Shown: positions 30,663-38,643 of the stretch, one piece after another | Position numbering within the stretch: the stretch's first letter is position 1 | Layout of the letters: every line of letters begins with the position of its first letter | Assembly: GCA_963810485.1 (NCBI GenBank) | Contig: CAWENQ010000008.1 | Coordinates: forward strand, 1 to 64,000 | Direction: 5' to 3' | DNA: 64,000 bases | Source: DATKFM01 sp963810485 | GTDB taxonomy: Bacteria; Pseudomonadota; Alphaproteobacteria; Dongiales; Dongiaceae | Made by a program: the position numbers and the translations under genes | The notes under the pieces: generated by a model | Told to the model about the DNA's origin: nothing | The model's input: the letters and a program-made list of their open reading frames with translations, nothing else | Databases searched by the model: none

Positions 30663-31403
30663 TTAATTGCGGCCCTTGGATGGCGATTTCTCGGTTTCGC
30701 GGTCGCCGCCGACCGGGTCGCCGAAGGAGCTGATCTCCTGATCCACCGCGCGGCTGCGGGGCACGGTCCGGCCCTGCTGATGGCGGCTGCCGCTGCAGTC
30801 GCCGGAAACGGTCACCGACTCGCCGGGGCCCGCGGTCTGCGGCGCGCCGCCGCAGGGTTTCACCTCGACCTGGCCCTCCAGCACGGAGATGTCGGTCGTG
30901 CCGTCGCCGGCCACATAGACCAGGAATGTGGTCCCGCGGATGACCAGGGTCGCCGAGGGCGTCTTCAGCGAGAAGCCTTCCTTGTTCTGCATGTTGCCGG
31001 TGACGAAGCGGAACACGCCCTTGCTGAAATTGATCGCCACATCGCCGGTCTGCGTGTTGGGATCGTAGATGAACTTGTCCAGGATGATCTTGGAATTCTC
31101 GCCGACCTGGATGCGGGTGTCGTCGAGAAATGTCAGGGCGGTGTTGGCGCTGTTTCCGGTAACGACCGATTCGTTGCTGTAGACAGGGAGATCGAAGAAC
31201 AGCTCCCGCTGCTCTCCATCGAGCCGCTCGCCGACGGCGCCGGTATAGTCGCGTTGCAGGACCGCGCCGATCTGCAGATCGCCGGCGCTGTCGGCCTGGC
31301 CGGCAATGCCCCAGCCGATAAGCGCGATTGCACCGGCCGCCCATAGCGATGGCGCAGGCCAATGGCCAACTCGAACAGCTAGGAGTTTGCGAGGCAAGAG
31401 CAT
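30663..31403 (-). CDS. FecR-domain secreted protein
   Basis: 246 residues. A short basic N-terminus leads into a hydrophobic helix (about residues 17-35) ending near GQADS, a signal peptide or anchor. The FecR domain follows: GAVLQRDYTGAVGERLDG, VVTGNSANTALTFLDDTRIQ, GENSKIILDKFIYDP, FSLKTPSATLVIRGTTFLVY and ISVLEGQVEVKPCGG. Many such proteins are unrelated to iron and occur beside CHASE2 cyclases or kinases as periplasmic partners. The 31-kb FecR here is separated from its cyclase (33442-35694) by a sulfur module. The C-terminal 50 residues are charged and disordered-looking. Confidence 0.8.
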   Translation of the reverse strand: MLLPRKLLAVRVGHWPAPSLWAAGAIALIGWGIAGQADSAGDLQIGAVLQRDYTGAVGERLDGEQRELFFDLPVYSNESVVTGNSANTALTFLDDTRIQVGENSKIILDKFIYDPNTQTGDVAINFSKGVFRFVTGNMQNKEGFSLKTPSATLVIRGTTFLVYVAGDGTTDISVLEGQVEVKPCGGAPQTAGPGESVTVSGDCSGSRHQQGRTVPRSRAVDQEISSFGDPVGGDRETEKSPSKGRN

Positions 31404-31545
31404 CGCCGACAGACCTCATGTCGAAGATCCGGCATTTGCCAGATGGTCACGGCAGCCGGAGGCGGCAAGCGTCGCCGGACCAACTCGTGACCGCTGTCAC
31501 GCTGACCGGTCTTCGAAAGTGGCCTTTAATTTGTGGCCGGCATCG

Positions 31546-31561
31546 TTAATTCCGGGTTAAC
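31546..31561. promoter_or_regulatory. Candidate CtrA-binding site
   Basis: TTAATTCCGGGTTAAC is an exact TTAA-N7-TTAA(C) match to the alphaproteobacterial cell-cycle regulator CtrA consensus. It overlaps the stop of the YeeE-like gene and lies about 143 bp upstream of the FecR start, so it would act on the FecR promoter. A 16-bp motif can arise by chance. Confidence 0.4.
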
Positions 31562-31995
31562 GCCTGTTCGCCGCGCGACGATTGCGGGCGGCGAAAGAGA
31601 CGATGTCCCGCCATGCCGAGAAGCGCCGCCGCCGCGAAAAGCGCCACCTGCCAGCCATCGGCGAGAAGCGCCGCAATCGCCGGCCCGGGGCAAAAGCCGA
31701 CAAGCCCCCAGCCGATGCCGAACAGCGCCGCGCCCAGGATGAACTGTCCATCGATACCGGATGAAGCGGGCAGATCGAACCGGTCGGCGAACAGCGGCGC
31801 CTGCCGGCGTTGAACCAGGCGGAATCCGATCGTCGCCGTGACCACGGCGCCGCCGAGCACGAAGAGCAGGCTCGGATCCCAGTCGCCGGCGATGTCGAGG
31901 AAGCCCAGGACCTTTGCCGGATCGATCATGCCGGAGACCGTCAGCCCCAATCCGAAGAGCAGTCCGGCGGCAAGGGCGGAAAGATTTGCCCGCAT
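31546..31995 (-). CDS. YeeE/YedE thiosulfate-transporter half, part 2
   Basis: 149 residues from the ATG at 31995, four to five membrane helices. LLFGLGLTVSGMIDPAKVLG and ALFGIGWGLVGFCPGPAIAA are the paired YeeE/YedE repeats, the second with the conserved cysteine (GFCPGPA) thought to pass sulfur species through the pore. It begins 1 bp after the stop of the preceding half. Two half-length proteins of this kind together replace a single full-length TsuA-type importer. Inner membrane. Confidence 0.85.
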   Translation of the reverse strand: MRANLSALAAGLLFGLGLTVSGMIDPAKVLGFLDIAGDWDPSLLFVLGGAVVTATIGFRLVQRRQAPLFADRFDLPASSGIDGQFILGAALFGIGWGLVGFCPGPAIAALLADGWQVALFAAAALLGMAGHRLFRRPQSSRGEQALTRN

Positions 31996-31996
31996 G

Positions 31997-32422
31997 TCAA
32001 TCAGCCACGATATGGCGCATGACATAGACGGTGAGAAATCCCAGGGCGAGGAATGTCATCGTCGCGGCCAGGGACCGCGGCGAGAAGCGCGCCAGGCCGC
32101 AGACGCCGTGGCCGCTGGTGCAGCCCCGCCCCAAGCTCGTGCCATAGCCGACCAGCAGGCCGCCGGCGACCAGCAGGGGCATCGAACTGGTTATCTGGAT
32201 TTCCGGCACCCTGCCGACCGCAAATCCATAGATCACCGGCGCCAGGACAAGTCCGGCGAGGAACATCAGCCGCCAGCCGCGGGTGCCGGCATCGCGCTGC
32301 AACAGGCCGCCGGCGATGCCGCTGATGCCCGCGATGCGGCCATTGGCGGCCAGCAGGAGTGTTGCCGCCAGGCCGATGAGCATGCCGCCAATGGAAGCGG
32401 AAATCGGCGTGAAATTGTCCAT
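31997..32422 (-). CDS. YeeE/YedE thiosulfate-transporter half, part 1
   Basis: 141 residues from the ATG at 32422. GMLIGLAATLLLAANGRIAG and LVGYGTSLGRGCTSGHGVCG carry the signature cysteines (GCTSGHGVCG) of YeeE/YedE transporters. Part of an operon with the other half and divergent from the persulfide dioxygenase-like gene across 140 bp. Similar trios occur under the sulfide sensor BigR in Agrobacterium and Xylella, which supports a role in taking up or exporting reduced sulfur. No regulator gene of that type is in this window. Confidence 0.85.
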   Translation of the reverse strand: MDNFTPISASIGGMLIGLAATLLLAANGRIAGISGIAGGLLQRDAGTRGWRLMFLAGLVLAPVIYGFAVGRVPEIQITSSMPLLVAGGLLVGYGTSLGRGCTSGHGVCGLARFSPRSLAATMTFLALGFLTVYVMRHIVAD

Positions 32423-32562
32423 GGCTGGATCATATCGCGCCCGGAAGCGTCGCGCGCTGAAATTTTCTCCAGGCGACAAACTGAAGCACAGGGTCTAGAT
32501 GCATATTGCAAAAGCGGGGGCGGGCTGGGACTCTGCGCCGGACAGGGCCGTGGTGAGGTAGA
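32423..32562. promoter_or_regulatory. Divergent promoter region of the sulfur module
   Basis: It separates YeeE (minus) from Blh (plus). TAGATGCATATTGCAAAA near 32497 is AT-rich and partly palindromic in an otherwise GC-rich stretch. It is the best place for a BigR- or SqrR-type operator, but I see no clean match to a known operator. Confidence 0.35.
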
Positions 32563-33426
32563 GTGAAGCCCCAGGTAACCGCGTTTTTCGACGAAGCAAC
32601 CTTCACCGTCAGCTATGTCGTGAGGGAGCCTGCCGGTCCAAGCGCCGCCATCATCGACTCCGTGCTCGACTACGATCCGAAGTCAGGACGCACGAGCACG
32701 GAATCGGCGGATCGAATCGTCGACCATGTCCGCGCCGAGAAGCTGACGGTCGACTGGATCCTGGAAACCCATGTCCATGCCGATCACCTGAGCGCCGGCG
32801 CCTATCTGAAAGCGAAGCTGGGCGGCCGATTGGCGATCGGCGACCATGTCGGCGCCGTTCAGGCCACGTTCAAGAAGATCTTCAATATCGAGCCGGAGTT
32901 TCCGACCGACGGCTCCCAGTTCGACCGCCTGTTCCACGACGGCGAAGGCTTCGTTATCGGAGCGCTGCGTGCGCGGGCGCTCTATACGCCCGGCCACACG
33001 CCGGCCTGCGTGACCTATCTGATCGGCAACGCGGCCTTTGTCGGCGATACCCTGTTCATGCCCGATTATGGCACCGCCCGCACGGATTTCCCGGGCGGCG
33101 ATGCGGCGACGCTCTACCGCTCCATCCAGCGCCTCTATGAACTGCCGCCGGCGACCCGCCTCTTCATGTGCCACGATTACAAGGCGCCGGGACGCGACCG
33201 CTACGCCTGGGAAACGACGGTGGCCGAGCAGCGCAGCGCCAATGTCCATCTGCATGCCGGCACCACCGAAGTGGATTTCGTGCGCATGCGCAGCGAACGC
33301 GACAAGACCTTGTCGATGCCGCTGCTGATCCTGCCGTCGGTGCAGGTGAACATGCGCGGCGGCCATTTGCCGCCGCCGGAAGACAACGGCGTCAGCTATC
33401 TGAAGATTCCCCTGAACGCCTTCTAG
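32563..33426 (+). CDS. Blh/ETHE1-like persulfide dioxygenase, metallo-beta-lactamase fold
   Basis: 287 residues. ETHVHADHLSAGAYLK gives the HxHxDH iron/zinc motif, YTPGHTPACVTYLIG the third histidine, GDTLFMPDYGTARTDFPGGD the bridging aspartate, and LFMCHDY the last histidine. The DYGTARTDFPGGDA block is typical of Blh and ETHE1 enzymes, which oxidise glutathione persulfide to sulfite. The start is a GTG with GAGGT nine bases upstream. Cytosolic. With the divergent YeeE pair it makes a sulfide/persulfide detoxification unit. Confidence 0.87.
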   Translation: MKPQVTAFFDEATFTVSYVVREPAGPSAAIIDSVLDYDPKSGRTSTESADRIVDHVRAEKLTVDWILETHVHADHLSAGAYLKAKLGGRLAIGDHVGAVQATFKKIFNIEPEFPTDGSQFDRLFHDGEGFVIGALRARALYTPGHTPACVTYLIGNAAFVGDTLFMPDYGTARTDFPGGDAATLYRSIQRLYELPPATRLFMCHDYKAPGRDRYAWETTVAEQRSANVHLHAGTTEVDFVRMRSERDKTLSMPLLILPSVQVNMRGGHLPPPEDNGVSYLKIPLNAF

Positions 33427-33441
33427 CGGCGGCCGGCCGCA

Positions 33442-35694
33442 TCAGCCTTCCTTGGTGCGCGCCTCATAGACGCCGTCCCAGTCGGCCGGTGGCGGGTTGG
33501 CGCGGTACTCGGCGATCCGCCCGGAAAGCACGTCATGCAGGCCTTCCAGCGACGGCGCCAGCTTGCGGCAGTCCACCAGCACCGCCGACGCCGCGTCCCA
33601 ATCCCGGCGCCGGTAGGCGTCCAGCAGCTCCGCTTGCCGGTCATGCATGATCTTGAATTCCGGGGTCTTGGCGAAGGCCTCGTCGCCCATCACGGTGAAG
33701 ATGCGCAGCGGCGTCGCCCGCCCCTTGACCTTCACCTGGTCGATTTCCACCAGGGCGAACTCGGCGCACCTGATCGCCGTGCTCTCACCGATGATCAAGT
33801 CGAGACCATAGCCTTTTGTCAGGCTTTCCAGCCGCGCCGCGGTGTTCACTGCATCGCCGAGCACGGAGTAGTCGAAGCGCTGCTCCGAGCCTAGATTACC
33901 GACACAGCAATCGCCGGTGTTGAGACCCAGGCCGGTCTTGATCTTGATGAACTTGCGGCCATCCTTCTCCGCCTCGGCGCGCCAGCCGCGATTTAGCTCC
34001 CTCAACTTCTCGCGCATCTGCAGCGCCGTGCGCACGGCGTTGGGCACGTGCGCGGGATCGTCCAGCGGCGCATTCCAGAAGGCGACAATGCAGTCGCCGA
34101 TGTACTTGTCGATGAAACCCTTGTGATTCATGACGATCCCGGTCATCGGCGTGAGGTAGTTGTTGATCAGCCGTGTCAGGGCCTGGGGATTCAGCGATTC
34201 CGAGATCTTGGTGAAGCCGCGGATGTCCGAGAACAGGATGGTCAGCTCCCGAATCTCGCCGCCGAGCTGCAGTCGCTTCGGATCTTTCGCGATTGCCTCC
34301 ACCAGCACCGGCGACATGTAGCGGCTGAACGCCGAGCGGATGAACTTCTTCTCGCCCTCGGTGCGCAGAAAACTGATCAGCGACGAGGACACATATATTA
34401 GCATCGCCACCAGTGTCGGGAACAGGGGATCGATCAGATAGCCGTAGCGCGAGAAGCCGTACCAGGAGGCGGACCAGGCGATGGTGACGGCGCTGGCGCC
34501 CAGGATCAGCGACCACAGAGCGCCCATCCGCCGCATGGCGAAGATCATGATCACGCCGAAAGTCAGCAGGTAGAAGAACTCCGCTCCAGGCGCCAGATCA
34601 GGACGGGACAGATAATCGCCGGCCAGAATCTGCTCGATGACCAGGGCATGAACCTCGACACCGGGGATCGCGGGGCTGAGGGGCGTCGTCTTGATATCGT
34701 TCAGACCCTGGGCACTGCTGCCGAGGATGACGATCTGGCCGGCGACCTTCTCAGCGTCGAAGTCCGGTTCCAGGATCTGCCAGGCCGATATGAATCGCTC
34801 GGCGACCTGTCCCGTGTCATGCAGGATCAGGGCACCCTGCGCATCTGTCGGGATCTCGAACTGCCCGATTTTCAATGCCACCAGCCCGGTATGTTCGCCG
34901 AAAGCTGCCTCGTTGCTGGCGCCAGACGATTTGACGACATAGCTCTGAGCGCCCTGGGCCACGCGCAGCGCTTCCGTCGCCAGAGTAGGAACGATGTGGC
35001 CGTCATATTCATACAGCAGCGGCGCCCTACGGATGACATTGTCGCTATCCGGCGCATAGTTGACCGCGCCATTGCCTTGGGCCGCCTGCTCCAGGATCGG
35101 CAGGGTGGTTACCGCGCCCTGAAAACTGCGCAAAAAATGATGAGTGAGCGGATCGTCGCCGCCGAAAGCAAATCCTGCTTTCGCGGTCACGCTCGACTTG
35201 ACACTACCATTTTCGAGCAAGGCGAACGCTGCGACGCTGGGAACGCGCGCCGTGCTTTCCGCCAGCATCGCGTCCGAGTCGGGCAACAGGGCGAGCGCGT
35301 TGCTCAATTCCGAGTTTTCCGGCTGATCGCCGAAGAAATTCTGCAGGCTCTTCGGCGAGATGCGGTCCGGCTCCGGGAACAGAATGTCGTAGACGACCGT
35401 TGCGGCGCCCATTTCGGCCAGCCGATCGACCAGGCGGGCGATCTCCGTGCGTGGCCAGGGCCATTGGCCCAGCCGCTTCAGGCTCTCCTCATCGATATCG
35501 ACGATGCGAACCGGCATGGGTTGATAGATTCGCGGCTTGGCGCGCTGATAATTGTCCCAAACCAGGTTTTGCAGATGGGTAAGCAGTGCGGGCTGTTGCA
35601 GGCTGACAAGGGCTGCGCCGGCCAACAGCAGGCCGGGCACAATGATTTCCACCCAGCGCCCGAGGCGCAGGCGGCTGAAAATCCTCCCGATCAC
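33442..35694 (-). CDS. CHASE2-domain adenylate cyclase (class III)
   Basis: 750 residues. One N-terminal membrane helix (17-32) is followed by a periplasmic CHASE2 sensor (about 40-365, with VRIVDIDEESLKRLGQWPWP), three membrane helices (about 372-440), then a class III cyclase domain (480-670). ELTILFSDIRGFTKISESL gives the first metal aspartate Asp490. KGFIDKYIGDCIVAFWNAP gives Lys530 for adenine choice and Asp534. FDYSVLGDAVNTAARLES supplies the second adenine-selecting aspartate and the transition-state Asn and Arg. It should make cAMP in response to an outside signal. Convergent with Blh, 16 bp apart. A likely target is the antiporter with a cyclic-nucleotide domain at 28023-30524. Confidence 0.92.
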   Translation of the reverse strand: MIGRIFSRLRLGRWVEIIVPGLLLAGAALVSLQQPALLTHLQNLVWDNYQRAKPRIYQPMPVRIVDIDEESLKRLGQWPWPRTEIARLVDRLAEMGAATVVYDILFPEPDRISPKSLQNFFGDQPENSELSNALALLPDSDAMLAESTARVPSVAAFALLENGSVKSSVTAKAGFAFGGDDPLTHHFLRSFQGAVTTLPILEQAAQGNGAVNYAPDSDNVIRRAPLLYEYDGHIVPTLATEALRVAQGAQSYVVKSSGASNEAAFGEHTGLVALKIGQFEIPTDAQGALILHDTGQVAERFISAWQILEPDFDAEKVAGQIVILGSSAQGLNDIKTTPLSPAIPGVEVHALVIEQILAGDYLSRPDLAPGAEFFYLLTFGVIMIFAMRRMGALWSLILGASAVTIAWSASWYGFSRYGYLIDPLFPTLVAMLIYVSSSLISFLRTEGEKKFIRSAFSRYMSPVLVEAIAKDPKRLQLGGEIRELTILFSDIRGFTKISESLNPQALTRLINNYLTPMTGIVMNHKGFIDKYIGDCIVAFWNAPLDDPAHVPNAVRTALQMREKLRELNRGWRAEAEKDGRKFIKIKTGLGLNTGDCCVGNLGSEQRFDYSVLGDAVNTAARLESLTKGYGLDLIIGESTAIRCAEFALVEIDQVKVKGRATPLRIFTVMGDEAFAKTPEFKIMHDRQAELLDAYRRRDWDAASAVLVDCRKLAPSLEGLHDVLSGRIAEYRANPPPADWDGVYEARTKEG

Positions 35695-35774
35695 GGTAGT
35701 TCCGCAGTCCGGTTTTCCACAGCCGGCAATCTGCCGATCCTTTGCCCCCGCGTCCAGCCAATCGCCCGGAAATA

Positions 35775-35803
35775 TTGACTTCTGTCCGGGGCTTGCGGAC
35801 TAT
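35775..35803 (+). promoter_or_regulatory. Candidate promoter of the importer operon
   Basis: TTGACT (35775-35780), a 17-base spacer, then GACTAT (35798-35803), 79 bp before the binding-protein ATG. The -10 is weak. The region is shared with the divergent cyclase gene. Confidence 0.4.
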
Positions 35804-35881
35804 GGCCCGACAAGAACGGGGGTGGAGTGCCGAATCACCTGCCGCCCCAAAACAATCAGGTCCGAAGGGACAGGGAGAATC

Positions 35882-36934
35882 ATGTTCAGGAAACCTAAAA
35901 TCGCCGCCGTTCTGGCGGCGTGCTCCATTGCCGCTTGGGCGGCCGGAGCCGGAGCCGCGGAGAAGATCGTCATTTCACAGTGGGACGCCTATTGGCCGCC
36001 CGAGCTGCTGGCAAATTTCACCAAGGAAACCGGCATCGAGGCCGAGTGGGCCGTCCAGATCGACAACGAAGACATGATGGGCAAGGTCACTGCCAGCGGC
36101 GGCAAGGGCTATGATGTGGTCTTCGCCTCCAGCCCGTTCGTCGAAGCGCTTGCCCATCTTGGCCTCATCGCCGATCTCGATCATTCCAAGATTCCGAACC
36201 TCGCCAATCTCTTTCCCCAGGCGCAGGACCTGCCCTACGACCCCGGCAACAAGCACTCCGTCCCCTACACCTGGGGCACCACCGGCCTGTGTTACCGCAG
36301 CGATCTGCTGACGCAGGCGCCGACGAGCTGGGACGATCTGCTGAAACCCGCCGATGCCCTCAAGGGCAAGATCACCATGCTCTCGACCGACCGCTGGCTG
36401 ATGGCGGCTGGATTCAAGGCACTCGGCTATTCCGTCAACTCCACCAATGCAGACGAACTCGCGAAGACCAAGGACCTGTTGATCGCCGCGAAGAAGAACT
36501 TGCTGGCCTATGACGACACGACCTTCTACTCGAAGCTGGTCACCGGCGAGGCCATTCTGGTCCATGCCTGGGACGGCTGGTGCAATTTCGGCGTTGCCGA
36601 GAATCCCGCCATCAAGTTCGTGATTCCCAAGGAAGGCAGCGATCTGTTCGTCGATACCATGGTGGTGACGGCGGCGTCGGAGCATAAGGATGCCGCGCAT
36701 GCGTTCATCAACTATGTGCTCCGTCCGGATATTCACGCTTCGATCATGGCTTTCACACTCTACAAGGTGCCGAACCAGAAGGCGCTGGAAGTCCTCGATC
36801 AGAGCCTGCTGACCACATACCCGACGCTGGCGATTTCATCGGAGGTACTGTTCCAGCAGGAGCAGTTGCGCGATCTCGGCGACTCCCAGAAGGAGTTCAC
36901 CCGCGTCGTGACCGAAATCCTGGCCGCGCAATAG
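35882..36934 (+). CDS. Polyamine-type ABC transporter substrate-binding protein
   Basis: 350 residues. Signal peptide MFRKPKIAAVLAACSIAAWA with likely cleavage at AGA-AEK (about residue 25). The mature protein is of the PotD/PotF type: KIVISQWDAYWPPELLANFT, GYDVVFASSPFVEALAHLGL, SVPYTWGTTGLCYRS and ATPase-independent C-lobe DLFVDTMVVTAASEHKDAAH. The WGTTGLCYRSD stretch is the classic family block. Polyamine-type proteins also serve other cationic or carboxylated compounds, so the ligand is open. AGGGAG precedes the ATG by six bases. First gene of an apparent seven-gene operon. Periplasmic. Confidence 0.88.
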   Translation: MFRKPKIAAVLAACSIAAWAAGAGAAEKIVISQWDAYWPPELLANFTKETGIEAEWAVQIDNEDMMGKVTASGGKGYDVVFASSPFVEALAHLGLIADLDHSKIPNLANLFPQAQDLPYDPGNKHSVPYTWGTTGLCYRSDLLTQAPTSWDDLLKPADALKGKITMLSTDRWLMAAGFKALGYSVNSTNADELAKTKDLLIAAKKNLLAYDDTTFYSKLVTGEAILVHAWDGWCNFGVAENPAIKFVIPKEGSDLFVDTMVVTAASEHKDAAHAFINYVLRPDIHASIMAFTLYKVPNQKALEVLDQSLLTTYPTLAISSEVLFQQEQLRDLGDSQKEFTRVVTEILAAQ

Positions 36935-36947
36935 GCGAAGGGTTGCT

Positions 36948-36985
36948 TATCGAGGGCCGCAATCGGCTGGTTGTGGCCCTCGATA
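36948..36985 (+). terminator. Hairpin after the binding-protein gene
   Basis: Perfect 11-bp arms TATCGAGGGCC (36948-36958) and GGCCCTCGATA (36975-36985), a 16-base loop, no U-run. It probably stabilises the upstream mRNA or partly attenuates, raising binding protein over permease. A similar hairpin lies in the same place in the glp operon (14464-14490). Confidence 0.7.
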
Positions 36986-37007
36986 GCCTTGGGGTGAGGC
37001 GTCCGCC

Positions 37008-37865
37008 ATGAACGCCGAAACATTGCGCCGCATCGTGCTGCTCGGCCCGGGCCTGGGGTGGCTGGCGCTATTCCTCGTCCTGCCCTGCGCGATTGTGTTC
37101 GTCTATAGCTTCCTCGAGCGCGGAACCTATGGCGGCATCGACTATGTCTTTACATTCGAGAATTATGTCCGCGCCGCCGATACCCTCTATCTCTCGATTT
37201 TTCTGGCATCGGCAAAGATCGCATTGCTAGCCACGCTGGCGGCCCTGGTCATCGGCTACCCCGCCGCCTATCTGATCGCCACCGCGCCGAAACAGTGGCA
37301 GACGACGCTGCTGATCCTGGTGATGCTGCCCTTCTGGAGCAATTATCTGATCCGCACCTATGCCTGGATCGTTCTGCTCAACCGCGAAGGCCTGATCAAT
37401 AATGGCCTGCAGGAACTCGGCCTGATCGGTGAGCCGCTGCCGCTGCTCTACAATCAGTTCGCCATCGTCGTCGGCCTGCTCTATGGCTACCTGCCGTTCA
37501 TGGTGCTGGCGCTCTACAGCTCTATATCCCGTCTTAATCCGGAGATCTTCGAAGCTTCGTCAGATCTGGGCGCATCCTCGCTGCGCACATTCCTGCGCGT
37601 TACTTTGCCGCTGACGATTCCCGGCATCGCCGCCGGATGCGTCTTTGTATTCGTGCTCAGCATCGGCAACTTCGTGACTCCCGATCTCCTGGGCGGCGGC
37701 CGGTCCCTGATGGTCGGCAATCTGATCTTCGACCAGTTCCTGTCGGCGCGCGACTGGCCGTTCGGCTCCAGTCTCGCTTTTGTGCTGATCGGACTGATGA
37801 TGCTGTTGCTGGTGGCCCAGGCCTGGGCGGTGAACCGCAGCCAGCACGAGGGCGCCGATGGCTAG
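37008..37865 (+). CDS. ABC permease, PotB type
   Basis: 285 residues, six membrane helices. LPFWSNYLIRTYAWIVLLNR and the coupling motif EIFEASSDLGASSLRTFLRV with TLPLTIPGIAAGCVFVFVLS are typical of polyamine permease subunit 1. VTPDLLGGGRSLMVGNLIFD is the conserved late loop. Inner membrane. The next gene starts inside its last codons (ATGG at 37858), so the two are translationally coupled. Confidence 0.9.
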   Translation: MNAETLRRIVLLGPGLGWLALFLVLPCAIVFVYSFLERGTYGGIDYVFTFENYVRAADTLYLSIFLASAKIALLATLAALVIGYPAAYLIATAPKQWQTTLLILVMLPFWSNYLIRTYAWIVLLNREGLINNGLQELGLIGEPLPLLYNQFAIVVGLLYGYLPFMVLALYSSISRLNPEIFEASSDLGASSLRTFLRVTLPLTIPGIAAGCVFVFVLSIGNFVTPDLLGGGRSLMVGNLIFDQFLSARDWPFGSSLAFVLIGLMMLLLVAQAWAVNRSQHEGADG

Positions 37866-38643
37866 CGCTCCGATCGAACGCCGGTTGCTGGCTGGCCATC
37901 TCGGCCTCGTCTACCTGTTCCTCTACGGGCCGATCGTGGTGCTGGTGGCGCTGTCCTTCAACAAGAGCGGCCTGCCCACGGCCTGGACCGGGTTTTCCCT
38001 GGAATGGTACGGCAAGATGCTGGGCAATGCGTCGATCCGCGCCGCCGTCGCCAACACCCTCATCGTCGCGGTTTTCTCGACGCTGATCTCGACGGCAATC
38101 GGCACGCTGCTGGCGCTGGGGCTGGAGCGCGGCAAGCGGCGCGCGCTCCTGGATGCGTTCATCTTCGTGCCGATGATCATCCCCGATATCGTGCTCGCCG
38201 TTGCCCTGCTGTCCTTCTATACCCTGCTCAACTTCACGCTCGGGCTGCACTCCATCATCATCTCCCACGCCGTGTTCAACATCGCCTTCGTCTGTGTCGT
38301 CGTGCGCACGCGGCTCAAGCATTTCGACATGTCGATCATCGAGGCGTCGATCGACCTGGGCGCCAGCGAGATCCGGACCTTTTTCCGCATCACCCTGCCG
38401 GTCATCTTTCCCGGCGTGCTGGCGGGGGCGTTGCTGGCTTTCACGCTATCGGTGGACGAGTTCATCATCGCCAATTTCACCGCCGGCGCCGGCCCCTCAT
38501 CGACAACCTTTCCCATGCGGATCTACGCCATGATCCGCTTCGGCGTGACGCCGGAGATCAATGCGGTGGCGACGATCGTCCTCGGCGTCAGCTTCCTGCT
38601 GGTGTTCATCTCCCAGCGCCTCAACCGGGATGCGCTGCGATGA
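37858..38643 (+). CDS. ABC permease, PotC type
   Basis: 261 residues, six membrane helices. SFNKSGLPTAWTGFSLEWYG is the PotC N-terminal block. The EAA coupling region is SIIEASIDLGASEIRTFFRI, TLPVIFPGVLAGALLAFTLS. DEFIIANFTAGAGPSSTTFP follows, as in polyamine importers. It overlaps potB-type upstream by 8 bp and potA-type downstream by 4 bp (ATGA). Confidence 0.9.
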   Translation: MASAPIERRLLAGHLGLVYLFLYGPIVVLVALSFNKSGLPTAWTGFSLEWYGKMLGNASIRAAVANTLIVAVFSTLISTAIGTLLALGLERGKRRALLDAFIFVPMIIPDIVLAVALLSFYTLLNFTLGLHSIIISHAVFNIAFVCVVVRTRLKHFDMSIIEASIDLGASEIRTFFRITLPVIFPGVLAGALLAFTLSVDEFIIANFTAGAGPSSTTFPMRIYAMIRFGVTPEINAVATIVLGVSFLLVFISQRLNRDALR

